In this document: positions 1 to 8,324 of the stretch, one piece after another
Numbering within the stretch: the first letter of the stretch is position 1
Layout: each line of letters begins with the position of its first letter
Assembly (NCBI GenBank): GCA_017517765.1
Contig: JAFWYE010000010.1
Coordinates: 66,432-130,431, forward strand
DNA length: 64,000 nt
Direction of reading: 5' to 3'
From: Bacilli bacterium
Lineage (GTDB): Bacteria; Bacillota_I; Bacilli_A; RFN20; DUOF01
Made by a program: the position numbers and the translations under genes
The notes under the pieces: generated by a model
What the model saw: the letters and a program-made list of their open reading frames with translations, nothing else
Told to the model about the DNA's origin: nothing
Database searches by the model: none

Positions 1-700
1 CTTTTACTTCATCTATGGATGCTGTCTCTATTAACTCGTCCTTCACTACATTAACATACTCTCCATATATACCATAAGTGTTATTTTTCTCTATATTACC
101 AATTAGCTCATCTTTATTTATACTAGCTATTTTTTCTCCTGGATTACCATTGATACTTTTTTGTATTTTTTTTACTGAACTAGAGTATACATTTCCTTTG
201 ACTAGCCTTTCCTCACTATTAGAATCACTCATTTTATGACCAAGTGCACCATATGAATTATTTTCAGGATCATAATAAGTTATAGTGCCTATTCCTAACA
301 TACTATCTTTAACGTATAGTCCTGTCTTAACACTATTATTATCATCTCTAATAAGTTTTAACTTTCTAACTATGGAAGCCCCATTTCTTTTTAAAGTAAC
401 ATTTACCTCACTATTTACATTATTTTTAATAACTTCAATTAAATCTTCTAAAGTGTTTACTTTAATATTATCTACCGCAACTAAAATATCACCTTTTTTA
501 ATATCACTATCTGCACTTGGATTATATATGCTTTTATTATCCTTAACTTCATAGGTACCTGAAATAAGCAAACCTTCATTTATTATCTCTATACCTACAC
601 TATCTCCTCCTAAATAGACATTTTTAGCATCTACTAAAGGAGCAAAAAAGGTAAATAAAAAAGCAAATATTAATGTAATATATCTTCTTTTTATAGGCAT
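1..700 (-). CDS. spoIVB: SpoIVB-type serine peptidase (3' end outside window)
   Basis: Partial gene with about 233 codons visible; the C-terminus lies beyond the left edge. SpoIVB is the forespore-secreted S55 peptidase that triggers SpoIVFB-dependent sigma-K activation in endospore formers. Visible are a hydrophobic N-terminal anchor (about residues 5-25), a PDZ-like domain (about 42-115) and the start of the S55 domain with GIGTITYYDP and GALGH; His155 is the expected catalytic His. The catalytic Ser is not in view. It starts 46 bp after recN, the same order as recN-spoIVB-spo0A in B. subtilis. Start is uncertain: AGAAGGA directly abuts this ATG, and an in-frame TTG 12 bp upstream is an alternative. 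Confidence 0.85.
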   Translation of the reverse strand, partial: MPIKRRYITLIFAFLFTFFAPLVDAKNVYLGGDSVGIEIINEGLLISGTYEVKDNKSIYNPSADSDIKKGDILVAVDNIKVNTLEDLIEVIKNNVNSEVNVTLKRNGASIVRKLKLIRDDNNSVKTGLYVKDSMLGIGTITYYDPENNSYGALGHKMSDSNSEERLVKGNVYSSSVKKIQKSINGNPGEKIASINKDELIGNIEKNNTYGIYGEYVNVVKDELIETASIDEVK

Positions 701-746
701 TCCTTCTTCTGGCAAGATTACATTACTATTATTTGCTTTTAATTAA

Positions 747-2384
747 TTAATACTCTTCCAATAATTCCCTTGCATTATTTAAAAATGAATCAGATGGAGT
801 GTCACTACCACTTAAGATTTTAGCAATTTCGATAATTCTTTCATTTTCATCTAAAGTCTTAACATAACTTCTAGTTTTACCATTAACAATTTCTTTTCCA
901 ATATAGTAAAAATTATTAGAGAAACTTAATACTTGAGGTAAGTGAGAAATAGTAATAGTTTGATAGTTGTTAGATAACTCTTTCATTTTCTTACCCATAC
1001 TCCTAGCAACTTTACCACTAACTCCACTATCTACTTCATCAAATATGGCTAGGTCTATATCATATATTTCATTGAATACAACATTTAAAGCCAAAGTTAT
1101 TCTACTAGCTTCTCCTCCACTTGCTACAACAGATAGAGGCTTAAGATTTTCTCCAACGTTTGTAGATATCATAAATTCAACTTTATCAATTCCTGTAGGT
1201 GTTAAATTAGTTTCATCAAATTTAACTTCAAAGATTGTTTTATCTAGATATAAATCTTTTAATTCTTTAATAACTTTACTAGTAATATTTTTAGCATTTT
1301 CTTTTCTTATATTCGAAATTTCTAATGCTAAGTTAAAGGCTTCATTTTTATATTTTTCGATTTCTTTTAATGATTTTTCAATGAAATAATCTTTATCATC
1401 ATAATAATCAATTTGTCTAGTAAAATCTTCTTTTGCATTTACTATATCTTTATAGCCGCCATATTTTCTTTTTAATTTATTTATAGTAAATTGTCTATTC
1501 TTTAAATATTCAAGTCTTGATGGATCAAAATCTAGGCTTGAATAAGCTTCTTTAATATTTTCACAAATATCATTTATTCTTTCAGTTAAATCAATAACTT
1601 CATTTTCATACTCGCTAAATAAAGGATCATCACTTATTTGCAAATAGTTCTTTTTAAAACTATATAATAAATCGCTAATTCCCTCATTTTTATCAAATAG
1701 TTCAATGATATTATTAACTGAAGAAGAAATCTTATCAAATTTTGAAATCCTGTTTAATTCTAATTCTATTTCTTCGATTTCATTTTCTTTAACATCTATA
1801 GTTTCAATTTCCTCAAGTTGATACTTTATATAGTCTATATCGATGTTATTATTTTCATTTATTAATTTGTTATATTCATCTGTTTTTTGTAAGTAAAGTT
1901 TGTATGACTCATTGTACTTTACTAATAGATCATTTATTTTATTTCCTACAAATTTATCTAGTAAAGATAAATGATATTTTGAATCCAATAGATAAAATAA
2001 ATCATGTTGTGAATGCAAATTTACTTTTTTAGCAAGAGTGGATTTTAAAACACTTGTAGGTACACTAACACCATTAATTTTACAATTGTTATTTCCATCT
2101 TTATTAATAACTCTAGTGAAGATAAAATCATTGCCTTCATCTTTATATTCTTCTAGTGATTCAGGAACATCTTTAAATGATATAGTAGCACTAACAATAG
2201 CTCTATTTTTATCATTTCTTATCATATCACTATTTGCTCTATTACCTAAAAGAAGTGAAAATGCTTCAATGATGATAGATTTACCTGCCCCAGTTTCCCC
2301 CAAAATTGCACTCATGCCACTACTAAAATCAATATTAATATCTTCAATTATAGCAAAATCTTTTATGTTAAGTTCTTTAAGCAT
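747..2384 (-). CDS. recN: DNA repair protein RecN
   Basis: SMC-like ATPase acting early in double-strand-break repair. The 545 residues show Walker A GETGAGKS (29-36), a long central coiled-coil region, the ABC signature VASGGEASR (from 420) and Walker B plus D-loop DEVDSGVSG (449-457). Length is typical (about 550-575). Start follows a GGGTGAT site. It lies downstream of the MFS transporter gene and tlyA and upstream of spoIVB; in B. subtilis the same segment reads yqxC(tlyA)-ahrC-recN-spoIVB, so the argR/ahrC slot is occupied here by a transporter. Likely cotranscribed with its neighbours because gaps are about 50 bp without terminators. Confidence 0.96.
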   Translation of the reverse strand: MLKELNIKDFAIIEDINIDFSSGMSAILGETGAGKSIIIEAFSLLLGNRANSDMIRNDKNRAIVSATISFKDVPESLEEYKDEGNDFIFTRVINKDGNNNCKINGVSVPTSVLKSTLAKKVNLHSQHDLFYLLDSKYHLSLLDKFVGNKINDLLVKYNESYKLYLQKTDEYNKLINENNNIDIDYIKYQLEEIETIDVKENEIEEIELELNRISKFDKISSSVNNIIELFDKNEGISDLLYSFKKNYLQISDDPLFSEYENEVIDLTERINDICENIKEAYSSLDFDPSRLEYLKNRQFTINKLKRKYGGYKDIVNAKEDFTRQIDYYDDKDYFIEKSLKEIEKYKNEAFNLALEISNIRKENAKNITSKVIKELKDLYLDKTIFEVKFDETNLTPTGIDKVEFMISTNVGENLKPLSVVASGGEASRITLALNVVFNEIYDIDLAIFDEVDSGVSGKVARSMGKKMKELSNNYQTITISHLPQVLSFSNNFYYIGKEIVNGKTRSYVKTLDENERIIEIAKILSGSDTPSDSFLNNARELLEEY

Positions 2385-2441
2385 TTTATCACCCTCTTGT
2401 ATTATAAAACTAAATAAATATAAATTTGTCTCAAGTTTGTC

Positions 2442-3743
2442 CTAACTTTTTATTGGCAGATGTGTAAGTAATAACTCTCCTTGTCTATTAGAATATGAAG
2501 GAACAACATCATCTGTTTTAGTAAGTTGTCTTTTAAATTCTCTTTGAATAAGTACTTTCTCATATTCTTTTTCTCCAAGATAACCAAATGTACCAAATAG
2601 TAATATGCATACCATTCCAATTGCAAGTAATAATTTATAAATCCAAATATCACTAGTAAATGATACTGATAGTAAGATAGTAAAGAAAATCATTCTTCCT
2701 ATATTTAAGAATAATTCAGAAACAGCTTGATGCTCTAAAATATATTCTTTTTTATCTACTGCTCTAATAAGACCACTTCTTCTTACTGAATATGATCTTA
2801 AAATTATTGCAAGTAATGAACTGTAACAAACATTAAATATAATAATTGCAATCTTATTTACATTAAAAATTAATGCAAGTACAGACAAAGATGTAATAAT
2901 TGTTAAAGGTAGGAAACATTTATAGAACCTAGGACTTTTAATTTTATCAGTAATAACTAGAATAGAGATACTTGCAAGAGAAATAAATGAAGATATAGCT
3001 CCTAAACTAGTATTAGTTTTAAAAGTTAAAACAATTAAAATTGTTACAAGTACACTTAAAGCATCTCTACAACCATTTAATAATTGACCAAAGAATAATA
3101 GTTTAAATGATTTTTTATTACTTCCAGAATAACATTTTTTATAATATCCTTTTAAATCAAATTTATTATGAGATAATTTTGTCTTTTGAATTAAGAATGT
3201 AGTTGCAATTTCAAGAAGACAGACAATAATTACAAATACTGAAATAACAGTTAAACTACTAGTATCAATTATTTTACCAAATGTGATAGGGATAATAATT
3301 GATGTTAGACTTCCTACTACACTGCTATAAGTATTAAAAGTTTTCATGTTTTTAGCATGCACTATCTCATTTGAAATAGAATTTATAGATACATAATATA
3401 AAGCATTGACTAAGTTATATAAAAAAGCAATTAAAGCAACGTAATTTACAATATTAGCCCCTAGAGCTGCAATAGTTACTAGTATTGGAGCATACAAAAT
3501 AACAGCAATTCTAGTAAGAATAGTTTTGTTTAGTTTAGTAGCAATGAAACTGAATGCAGAATAAAAGACAATCATAGTAGCATAAGCAATCACATAGTAA
3601 AGTGCTACACCATGAAAGTTACCTGCAGAAATATTTAGAATATGTGCTACTAAAAAAGTATTCATATAAATTGCAATTATTTGATGCAAAGCTGTATTAG
3701 ATAATAAGCCTATAACATTTCTATCAAATTTTTTCTTTTTCAT
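2442..3743 (-). CDS. MFS-type membrane transporter, substrate unknown
   Basis: A 433-residue integral membrane protein with about 12 hydrophobic segments in two halves, separated by a charged central loop (about residues 190-215), which fits a major facilitator superfamily fold. The N-terminus (MKKKKFDRNVIGLL) is basic and cytoplasmic, and the last ~50 residues are a soluble tail. No substrate-specific motif is evident. It sits 7 bp downstream of tlyA and 57 bp upstream of recN on the same strand, so it is probably in their operon, at the place where argR/ahrC is found in Bacillus. Substrate and direction of transport cannot be read from sequence. Confidence 0.75.
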   Translation of the reverse strand: MKKKKFDRNVIGLLSNTALHQIIAIYMNTFLVAHILNISAGNFHGVALYYVIAYATMIVFYSAFSFIATKLNKTILTRIAVILYAPILVTIAALGANIVNYVALIAFLYNLVNALYYVSINSISNEIVHAKNMKTFNTYSSVVGSLTSIIIPITFGKIIDTSSLTVISVFVIIVCLLEIATTFLIQKTKLSHNKFDLKGYYKKCYSGSNKKSFKLLFFGQLLNGCRDALSVLVTILIVLTFKTNTSLGAISSFISLASISILVITDKIKSPRFYKCFLPLTIITSLSVLALIFNVNKIAIIIFNVCYSSLLAIILRSYSVRRSGLIRAVDKKEYILEHQAVSELFLNIGRMIFFTILLSVSFTSDIWIYKLLLAIGMVCILLFGTFGYLGEKEYEKVLIQREFKRQLTKTDDVVPSYSNRQGELLLTHLPIKS

Positions 3744-3750
3744 AAAAACA

Positions 3751-4560
3751 TCACCTTAATTCTTTAAATGCTAAGTCAATTATAGCATTTACATCATTTA
3801 AATTAACGTTTTTAGGACTAAAAGAAAACAAACTTATATATTCAATATTGCCACTCTTTTCTCCTTTTATTGGTGAGTAGTCTAATTTATTTAAATATAA
3901 ATTAGATTTATTAGCACAATGAATAATATTCTCTATTACTTTTAAATGAATTTTTTTATCATTTACTACCCCATTTTTATTATGTTCTTTTTTTTCGGTT
4001 TCAAATTGAGGTTTAATAAGTGCAACAAAAAATCCATCTTTTTTAATTATTTTACTTACATTTTCAAAGATGTAGGCAAGAGAAATGAAAGATACATCAC
4101 AAGTTGCTATTTCTAAATTGTAAGTTAAATATTCTTTTATATCGATAGTTCTAAAGTTGGTGTTTTCTTTAACTACAACTCTAGAATCTTCTTTTAGTTT
4201 AGAGACCAATTGATCACTGCCCACATCAACTGCATAAACTAATTTAGCACCATTTTGTAATAAACAATCAGTAAATCCTCCAGTACTACTACCTATATCA
4301 ATACAAGTTTTATTATTAACATCAAGATTAAATACTTTTAATGCTTTTTCTAGTTTTAATCCTCCTCTTGATACATAAGGGAGACTATTTTTATAAACAG
4401 AAACAAGGTTAGTTTCATCGACTTTAAAACTAACCTTATTTACAATTTTATTATCAACTAAAATATCTCCTGCCTCTATTGCGCTTTGAGCTTTATTTCT
4501 GGTTTCAAAATATCCTTTATTTACTAAATATACATCTAATCTTTCTTTCATATTAAGCAT
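3751..4560 (-). CDS. tlyA: TlyA family rRNA 2'-O-methyltransferase / hemolysin-like protein
   Basis: An N-terminal S4 RNA-binding domain (about residues 4-65, KERLDVYLVNKGYFETR) is followed by an FtsJ-like SAM methyltransferase domain beginning YVSRGGLKLEKAL and with motif I CIDIGSSTGGFTDCLL. IKPQFE is the conserved motif IV region. Characterised TlyA proteins 2'-O-methylate rRNA cytidines; the Bacillus homologue is YqxC. Length 269 is usual. The annotated start overlaps the end of rel by 8 bp; a second ATG at 4551 (MKERLDVY) matches family N-termini better, and neither has a strong ribosome binding site. Probably translationally coupled to rel. Confidence 0.93.
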   Translation of the reverse strand: MLNMKERLDVYLVNKGYFETRNKAQSAIEAGDILVDNKIVNKVSFKVDETNLVSVYKNSLPYVSRGGLKLEKALKVFNLDVNNKTCIDIGSSTGGFTDCLLQNGAKLVYAVDVGSDQLVSKLKEDSRVVVKENTNFRTIDIKEYLTYNLEIATCDVSFISLAYIFENVSKIIKKDGFFVALIKPQFETEKKEHNKNGVVNDKKIHLKVIENIIHCANKSNLYLNKLDYSPIKGEKSGNIEYISLFSFSPKNVNLNDVNAIIDLAFKELR

Positions 4561-6697
4561 TCTCTACTCTAAATACTTCAAATACACCTTTTAAATTCTT
4601 TAAAGAATTCATAATAGTATTTAAATGAGTACTATCTTTAACCATGATAGATAGTTGTACAGAAGCATTTAAACTTTCTTTATGAGATATGGCATTTAAT
4701 TCTAAAACTGTAATTTTCAGTGTAGATAGTACATTCATAATTTCAAGAAGCAGGTTACTTCTATCACCAGCTCTGACAATTAAATTAGCTTGATGTAATA
4801 CATTATCACTAACTTCCATATCCCATTCTACATCGATAAGTCTATTATCAAGAGTAGCTAGTGTAGGACAATCTTTACAATGTACTTTCACTCCTCTACC
4901 ACGAGTAATATAACCTACAATTTCATCACCTGGAATAGGATGACAACAAAGTGATAATTCAACTTTAATATTATCTATACCATTAACAATAACTCCACAA
5001 TTACTAGATTTCTTTACAGTTCTCTTTTTAAATTCAAAAGTAGGTTTTAATTCTTTGAATTTCCTAGATTTAATCTTATCGCAAATATTATTTACATTTA
5101 CTGTTCTATTAGAAATAGCAAAATATAATTCATCTAGTTTAGTAACACCAAATTGTTGTAAGAAACTTACATCATTTAAAGTATCATCAAGAGTTTTATC
5201 ATTTAATTGTTGTTCTCTTATTTGCTCATCTAGTAAGCTTTTACCACTTGCTATCATAATATCTTTATTATTTTCTTTTTGTTTCTTTTGAAGATATTTT
5301 CTAATAGCATTTTTAGCAGCACTAGTTTTAACAAATTGCATCCAACCTTCACTAGGCTCAGTATGTATTTTACTTGTTTTAATTTCTACTATATCACCAG
5401 TGTGTAATTCAGTATTTAATGGAACCATCAACCCATTAACTAATGCTCCAGTACAACTATGACCTACATTACTATGAATTCTATAAGCAAAATCAATTGG
5501 GCAAGATCCAATAGGTAATTCAACTACTTTTCCTTTAGGAGACATAACATAGATACTAGATTCAAAAACTTCTTTTTTAAGGTTCTCTATGTATTCTTCA
5601 TCTTTAACATCTTTATTATCATTTACAAATTCACTAAAGAAATGTAATTTTTCTTCGATTACGGCATTACTAGCTTTATTTCCTTCTTTATATCTCCAAT
5701 GTGAAGCCACACCACTTTCAGCCCATTCATCCATCTCTTTAGTTCTTATTTGAATTTCATAAGTATGCCCGTCATTTGCAATAACTGAAGTATGTAAAGA
5801 TTGATACATATTAGATTTAGGTACTGCAATATAATCCTTAAAACGACCATTTATAGGCTTATAAATTGCATGAATATAACCCAATATTTCATAACAATTA
5901 ACTTCTGTTTCAGTTATAACTCTAAGTGCTAATAAGTCATATAAACTATCAAAAGATAAATTCTTTTTTACTATTTTATTAAATATTGAATAGATAGATT
6001 TAGGCCTACCTTTGATACTATAATATGGAATATTATGAGACTCTAACATTAGTTTTAATTCATTAGACATTGAATCAATACACTTTTGTCTTTCTTCTTT
6101 AGTTTGTTTTAACATATTTTCAATTAAAACATAGTCATCATTGTTTAGAATGAATAATGATTTATTTTCTAGATTAGTTTTTATAGAAGATATACCAAGT
6201 CTATGAGCAATTGGAGCAAATACATCTAAAGTTTCTTGAGCTACTTCTTTTGCGAAAATAGAATTATTATCTTCAATAGACAAGATTAATTGTTCTTGCA
6301 TAGCTAATTTGATTACTATTACTCTATAATCTTTTGCAAGGGCTAAGAATATTTTACGGTAATTATCATTATCGATTTCATTATTAGTTTTAGCTTTAAC
6401 ATCATCTATTTTCTTTAAAGCTTTTAACATAGTAGAAGTATCTTCACCATACTTTTCTATAATCTCTTCATCAATGATTACTTTAGTTTTAACAAGTAAT
6501 GTAGTATATAAACTACAAGCACTCACATTTAGCTCAGCTAGACGATATAAAACATTATATAAATAATCATTATACTTATATCCTTCATATATTTCTAATT
6601 TTTCATATTCCTTAATTTTATTATTGTAAAGTTCAGTAAATAAATTAATTTCCTTATCACTTAGATATTTACTAAGTTTATCTAATATTTTCTCCAT
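4553..6697 (-). CDS. rel: RelA/SpoT-type (p)ppGpp synthetase with degenerate hydrolase domain
   Basis: Long RSH enzyme of 714 residues: N-terminal HD-like region (about 25-165), synthetase (about 215-340), TGS (about 375-435), helical/CC region (C-C-H-P at SLCCHPIPG) and ACT domain (about 640-714). The synthetase is intact: GRPKSIYSIFNK, GRFKDYIAVPK (the RFKD form typical of bifunctional enzymes), MYQSLHT and YEIQIRT. The hydrolase region keeps its framework (YRKIFLALAKDYRVIVIKLA, IAHRLGI) but the metal-binding His, HD doublet and downstream Asp/Asn are replaced (SLYTTLL; IKLAMQEQL). It is therefore predicted to make but not degrade (p)ppGpp. AGGAGGG precedes the ATG. It lies 3 bp after recJ, as part of the recJ-rel neighbourhood seen in Bacillus. 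Confidence 0.93.
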   Translation of the reverse strand: MEKILDKLSKYLSDKEINLFTELYNNKIKEYEKLEIYEGYKYNDYLYNVLYRLAELNVSACSLYTTLLVKTKVIIDEEIIEKYGEDTSTMLKALKKIDDVKAKTNNEIDNDNYRKIFLALAKDYRVIVIKLAMQEQLILSIEDNNSIFAKEVAQETLDVFAPIAHRLGISSIKTNLENKSLFILNNDDYVLIENMLKQTKEERQKCIDSMSNELKLMLESHNIPYYSIKGRPKSIYSIFNKIVKKNLSFDSLYDLLALRVITETEVNCYEILGYIHAIYKPINGRFKDYIAVPKSNMYQSLHTSVIANDGHTYEIQIRTKEMDEWAESGVASHWRYKEGNKASNAVIEEKLHFFSEFVNDNKDVKDEEYIENLKKEVFESSIYVMSPKGKVVELPIGSCPIDFAYRIHSNVGHSCTGALVNGLMVPLNTELHTGDIVEIKTSKIHTEPSEGWMQFVKTSAAKNAIRKYLQKKQKENNKDIMIASGKSLLDEQIREQQLNDKTLDDTLNDVSFLQQFGVTKLDELYFAISNRTVNVNNICDKIKSRKFKELKPTFEFKKRTVKKSSNCGVIVNGIDNIKVELSLCCHPIPGDEIVGYITRGRGVKVHCKDCPTLATLDNRLIDVEWDMEVSDNVLHQANLIVRAGDRSNLLLEIMNVLSTLKITVLELNAISHKESLNASVQLSIMVKDSTHLNTIMNSLKNLKGVFEVFRVENA

Positions 6698-6699
6698 AT

Positions 6700-8280
6700 T
6701 TACCCTCCTAATACATCAATACATTTACATGATAGTTTATTTTTAAATAAGTTATTTTTATCCAAAGTAAATATACTTCTATAATTATTATATTTTTCTT
6801 GATATTGGCATGCAAGATTAAAGGCCAGCAAACTTACATCTCCATTTAATTTTATAATTAAATGTTTTTGATCTTTGCTAAAACCAACTAGACTTTTATC
6901 TATGTTTTCAATAGCAAAAACAGGATAAGGATTACCCTCGCCAAAAGGACCATATTTTAATAATTCTATATATGATTTGTATGTTAATTCATCCTTATCT
7001 AATAATATGACTTTATTAACGATTTCTTCTTTTTCTTGATTCTTAATAATATTAAATAAATCAGATTTAAATTTATCAAAATCTTCTCTATGTATAGTTA
7101 TTCCCGCAGCTTTTTTATGTCCACCAAAACTAACTAAATAATCTAGTTTAGAAAGTGACTCTACTATATTTATAGAATCAATGCTTCTAGCACTACCCTT
7201 ATAAAATTCTTTGTCTTCACTTAAAGCAAAAACAATTGCAGGAAGATTAAAATTATGTGAGAGTCTACTAGCAACAATGCCACATACACCTTCAAGCAAA
7301 GAGTCATCTTTTACAATGATTACTTCTTTAAATTCTTCTTTAGATACATTATTAAAGAATTCATTAGACATATTTTTTCTTTCCTCATTACAATTATTTA
7401 TGAAATTTAAAAGATATTTTATTTCATTAGCATCGTCACTAAATAAGTATTTTATTACATTATTTACTCTGATATCGTTTATCATTCTACCAATGCTATT
7501 AAGTTTAGGAATTAGTTGCATCGATAGAATATTTTCATCATAGTCCTCTTTATTAACTAATAAATCTAAGTTGTTATGTTTATGCTTATTTAATATATTT
7601 ATAGCATTTTTTAATAGTAATTTATTTTGGCTAGTAAGTGGCATTACATCGCTTAATGTAGCAATACCAGCATAGATTGCACAAGTTTCATCTTCATAGC
7701 CTAATAAAGCAATAGAAAGGAAGAAGGCAACAGAACTAGCACACATATTATATTCAGTGAAATTTGATAAATTTGGGTGCAAATAATGGTTGCAATTAGG
7801 AATATCTCCCATAAGCTCATGATGATCCAATACAATTACATCCATTCCAAGGTTTCTTGCTAATTCAATTGGTTCATTAGCATTAATTCCATTATCAATA
7901 CAAATTATAACTTCATATCCTTTTTTATGAATTTCTTTAACCTTTTCCTCATTTATTCCATATCCATCTTTATATCTATTTGGTAAATAGTAGCCAATAT
8001 TAGTATTCATTAAAGTAAACATGCGTTTAAGGATACTAACAGAACATATACCATCTACATCATAATCGCCATAAACCATAATCTTTTTCTTATTATTTAC
8101 CGCTTTTAATAAATAAGAAACAACTTCATTCATTCCTTCATATTTATAAGGGCTTAATAGTTCTAAGTTTTTATCATTAGAAAGATTATATGCTTCGATT
8201 GCTTTTGCTGTTAAAGTAGAAACCTTTTCTTTTTTTGCGATTTCTTCATATTTATTCAATTCAAAATATTCATATTTCAT
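6700..8280 (-). CDS. recJ: Single-stranded-DNA exonuclease RecJ
   Basis: DHH-family 5'-3' ssDNA exonuclease. Motifs in order: VYGDYDVDGICS, ICIDNGI, VLDHHEL (the DHH motif), GIATLSDVMPL and, in the DHHA1 domain, VSFGGHKKAAG. A C-terminal OB-like segment follows. The protein is about 526 residues, close to minimal RecJ and much shorter than the Bacillus protein. I place the start at 8280, not at the ATG at 8295, because GGGAGAG lies 5 bp upstream of 8280 and the upstream ATG has no site of its own. It sits 3 bp before rel, and a terminator-like hairpin (8297-8318) separates it from secDF. Confidence 0.93.
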   Translation of the reverse strand: MKYEYFELNKYEEIAKKEKVSTLTAKAIEAYNLSNDKNLELLSPYKYEGMNEVVSYLLKAVNNKKKIMVYGDYDVDGICSVSILKRMFTLMNTNIGYYLPNRYKDGYGINEEKVKEIHKKGYEVIICIDNGINANEPIELARNLGMDVIVLDHHELMGDIPNCNHYLHPNLSNFTEYNMCASSVAFFLSIALLGYEDETCAIYAGIATLSDVMPLTSQNKLLLKNAINILNKHKHNNLDLLVNKEDYDENILSMQLIPKLNSIGRMINDIRVNNVIKYLFSDDANEIKYLLNFINNCNEERKNMSNEFFNNVSKEEFKEVIIVKDDSLLEGVCGIVASRLSHNFNLPAIVFALSEDKEFYKGSARSIDSINIVESLSKLDYLVSFGGHKKAAGITIHREDFDKFKSDLFNIIKNQEKEEIVNKVILLDKDELTYKSYIELLKYGPFGEGNPYPVFAIENIDKSLVGFSKDQKHLIIKLNGDVSLLAFNLACQYQEKYNNYRSIFTLDKNNLFKNKLSCKCIDVLGG

Positions 8281-8296
8281 ATAATCTCTCCCCATA

Positions 8297-8318
8297 TAAA
8301 AAGGCTGAAAAATCAGCC
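8297..8318 (-). terminator. Hairpin terminator after secDF, just before recJ
   Basis: Read on the minus strand, GGCTGA-tttt-TCAGCC is followed by TTTTTAT. It ends the secDF transcript but lies within 40 bp upstream of the recJ start, so recJ either depends on readthrough or has a promoter inside the end of secDF. Confidence 0.75.
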
Positions 8319-8324
8319 TAATTA

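Noticed and set aside
967..1389. Plus-strand frame inside recN
   Set aside because: Antisense of a conserved gene with all motifs on the minus strand; no start signals.
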